NCBI GenBank assembly: GCA_003648815.1
Contig: QMPZ01000072.1
Span: 1 to 7,909, forward strand
Length of the DNA stretch: 7,909 nt
From: Candidatus Aerophobota bacterium
GTDB taxonomy: Bacteria; Aerophobota; Aerophobia; Aerophobales; B47-G16
Direction: 5' to 3'
The position numbers and the translations under genes are program-made. Below the pieces are notes generated by a model. It saw only the letters and a program-made list of their open reading frames with translations, ran no database searches and was not told the origin of the DNA. Shown piece by piece: positions 5,960 through 7,909 of this stretch. Numbering within the stretch: the stretch's first letter is position 1; every line of letters begins with the position of its first letter.

Positions 5960-7909
5960 CTATCGTTTCCAGAACCGTACTGCCACTTTTTTTATCTTGA
6001 TATCACTGTACCCATCGGCATCTTTTACTTTAACGAGGATGGGAAAGAATACTACATCCTCATAAGCTTCAGCAACTTTTCGATGGGCTTCAAACACATC
6101 ATAAAATGTTTTAGCATTTTCATAGATTAATTTCAGTGCCGTGCTGTAGGGGTCATAAGAAGGTGCGGTATTTTTTAATAAATCTGACCACGAATCCACA
6201 TAATCCACCACTCCAACGGTAGTATTGTAACCTTTTATGTATACACCCATAGCATCGGAAGCGTTTTTCATACTGAGAGAGCCCTTCCCAACCTCTTCAG
6301 CCGTTTTACCCCAGAGCTCAGCTGTACCTTTTAAATCCTTTGCAGGCCCTTTAACATCAAGGATTAATTTTGTCTTTTTCAATTTATCCACTAAATTTTT
6401 AAATACCTGTGCTTTTTCAAGCCTGAATGCCCCCAAACTAAAAATTTCATTTATTATAAATTGCTCGTTAGTTTCCCAGAGCTTCTCATAAAGACTCGGC
6501 AAATCCTGAAGGTCCATACCAAACTTAATGGGTTTCAAACGAAAGGCGAAAAGCTTTTCTCCGTCTGCTACCAGTTTCTTAAAGTTATTATGACCTTTTT
6601 TCCAGCCAATATTACCGTTGAACAAAATGGTGTAGGTGAAAAAAGTGCTGTCTGGATCTTCCACTTCGACAATGGACTCGGCCTTTTGCCAATCACCCGC
6701 ACTTAATTCCGAAACCCGCAGGGATTTAATCCTGGGATGTGGAGGATAGAGAGAAATGTTCCATACTTTGCTTTCTGCAAGACCTGGTGCTTTTACAAAA
6801 AGGGGATAAGTAAAAGTTTTTTTCCCGGGAAACCTGGGTAATTTTTCAGGTAGAATCCTTGGTGGCTTATAATAAAACTGCGCCATTCCACTTGCATCGG
6901 TGGTAAGATGTAGAACTCCGCTACTTCCAACAAGCTTAGCATTAGTCATAAAGGGATAGGAAGATGCCTGGGGCCAGATTTCAATTTTCGCCCCCTCAAC
7001 TGGTTTTCCTCTTTGCATAACTTTCACTTTAAATGAATAAGCTCCCCTTCCGTTTGCTATAATAGGGCCACCCGGCACAATAAGCTCCACATTTGCAGGA
7101 ATCCAGGGGATGGCACTTATCTCATCATAAACTCCGATATCCCCACCCTTTTCTAAAATTAGTTTTGCAGTAAAGAGCACCTTTTCCGCTTTTTCCGGAA
7201 TATTCAAAGGCAGTTCTACTTTCGTCTTTTTCCTCTCTCCCTTAGTGATTGGAATATTTTTTTCTCCTATAGCTTCTTTTATTCCTCCTTCCATAATTGC
7301 CACAGCTCTAACTTTTATTATTCCCTTATCCTCCGAGGTCACAGTATACGCTACATCTGCCCGAAAGCTTTTGGTCTTTTCTGGACTGAACTTTGCACCA
7401 TCGGAAGGATAGGAGTTTAGAAATTGTATCGCATCTTCTGTAACAATATTTTTCTCCGCTTCAAGATTTTCCTCTGTAAAATATCTTGCTCTTTTTCCGG
7501 CAAGAACATCTATTATTGCTTGATTAAGGGTTTGTAAAATATAAAGTTCCGCCTCACGCAATTTCTTTACTTTTTCTTCCCAGGAATAGAAATAATCCAC
7601 AAAATTATCTGGAAGAGTTTTGTCTCCTTCAGGATAAGTAACGAGTTCATAAGTAGTAGTAAGTGCTGACTCTTCTTGTCTCCATAAATCTGCTATATTA
7701 ATATACATTGATTCAAGCTTTGTAATAACAGGACCATCTGTTTTAAGATATCTTTTTTCGAATTCATAATCAGCCAGACGATTCCATAATTTACTATGAT
7801 TTTCTTTGTACTTTGAATATGCAAAAGAAATGGCATTTTTCATTTTCTTATCCCACTTGTTCTCTAATTTCACATATTTTTCTGCCACAACTTTAAGTTT
7901 TAACCTGAG
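5960..7909 (-). CDS. Large Ig-like domain protein of unknown function, 5' end outside the window
   Basis: The frame is open to the window edge: seven more sense codons lie upstream of the first possible start (GTG at 7888), which has no ribosome site, so the true start is outside. About 649 codons are visible. Counting from the GTG, residues 1-150 are charged and helical. Residues 170-248 form alternating beta strands like a CARDB or other beta-sandwich. Residues 265-345 resemble a Big_1/invasin-type Ig domain (VPGGPIIANGRG, then GKPVEGAKIEIW and TTDASGMAQFYY). Residues 385-450 are a further beta region with VEDPDSTFF. Residues 460-610 are helical, and a short beta end carries DADGYSD near 624. 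No catalytic motif was seen. These modules are typical of extracytoplasmic proteins, but export cannot be checked without the N-terminus. It ends in TAG, 11 bases before the next start, so the two genes are probably co-transcribed. Domain names are judged by eye. Confidence 0.85.
   Translation of the reverse strand, partial: LRLKLKVVAEKYVKLENKWDKKMKNAISFAYSKYKENHSKLWNRLADYEFEKRYLKTDGPVITKLESMYINIADLWRQEESALTTTYELVTYPEGDKTLPDNFVDYFYSWEEKVKKLREAELYILQTLNQAIIDVLAGKRARYFTEENLEAEKNIVTEDAIQFLNSYPSDGAKFSPEKTKSFRADVAYTVTSEDKGIIKVRAVAIMEGGIKEAIGEKNIPITKGERKKTKVELPLNIPEKAEKVLFTAKLILEKGGDIGVYDEISAIPWIPANVELIVPGGPIIANGRGAYSFKVKVMQRGKPVEGAKIEIWPQASSYPFMTNAKLVGSSGVLHLTTDASGMAQFYYKPPRILPEKLPRFPGKKTFTYPLFVKAPGLAESKVWNISLYPPHPRIKSLRVSELSAGDWQKAESIVEVEDPDSTFFTYTILFNGNIGWKKGHNNFKKLVADGEKLFAFRLKPIKFGMDLQDLPSLYEKLWETNEQFIINEIFSLGAFRLEKAQVFKNLVDKLKKTKLILDVKGPAKDLKGTAELWGKTAEEVGKGSLSMKNASDAMGVYIKGYNTTVGVVDYVDSWSDLLKNTAPSYDPYSTALKLIYENAKTFYDVFEAHRKVAEAYEDVVFFPILVKVKDADGYSDIKIKKVAVRFWKR

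Noticed and set aside
6237..6706. Plus-strand frames within the Ig-like gene
   Set aside because: They are antisense shadows of a long, coherent minus-strand protein.

Overview
The window holds five clear genes, all read on the minus strand (right to left), plus a possible start of a sixth at the left edge. It is AT-rich, with good Shine-Dalgarno sites (AAGGAG, GGAGG, GAGGAG) and bacterial-type signal peptides, so it looks like a chromosomal piece of an uncultured bacterium. Nothing in it fixes the taxon. DUF2341 proteins also occur in archaea, so an archaeal source is less likely but not excluded. No rRNA, tRNA, CRISPR, insertion sequence, phage or plasmid gene was seen.

Layout in transcription order: (1) 7909-5960, a large extracytoplasmic-looking protein whose start lies outside the window, with helical ends around beta-sandwich/Ig-like modules. 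(2) 5948-3519, a multidomain exported protein: signal peptide, NTF2-like region, DUF2341, LamG-like region, coiled coil, jelly-roll, and a C-terminal beta-barrel-like module. It is interrupted by one in-frame TAG at codon 57. (3) 3518-3142, a 377-base gap with a candidate mini-ORF coupled to the next gene and traces of a decayed or frameshifted reading frame. (4) 3141-1723, an exported DUF4139 protein. (5) 1614-1033, a small exported protein of unknown function, possibly with its own promoter. (6) 984-145, an exported or membrane-anchored coiled-coil protein of unknown function. (7) 100-1, a hydrophobic reading frame running off the left edge.

Every gene whose N-terminus is visible starts with a signal peptide or signal anchor. 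No cytoplasmic enzyme, transporter or regulator is present. The cluster is best read as a set of cell-surface or periplasmic proteins. DUF2341, LamG-like and Ig-like modules are commonly found in surface proteins that bind polymers or partners, but a joint function cannot be derived from the sequence.

The most interesting point is the TAG. Signal peptide, ribosome site and NTF2-like region are intact on both sides of it in one frame, so it is either a single nonsense change, a sequence error, or a UAG read as an amino acid. The upstream gene also ends in TAG, and reading through that one would bring it to a TGA overlapping the next start as ATGA. The other gene ends are TAA or TGA, so the window does not contradict UAG being a sense codon, but it does not prove it.
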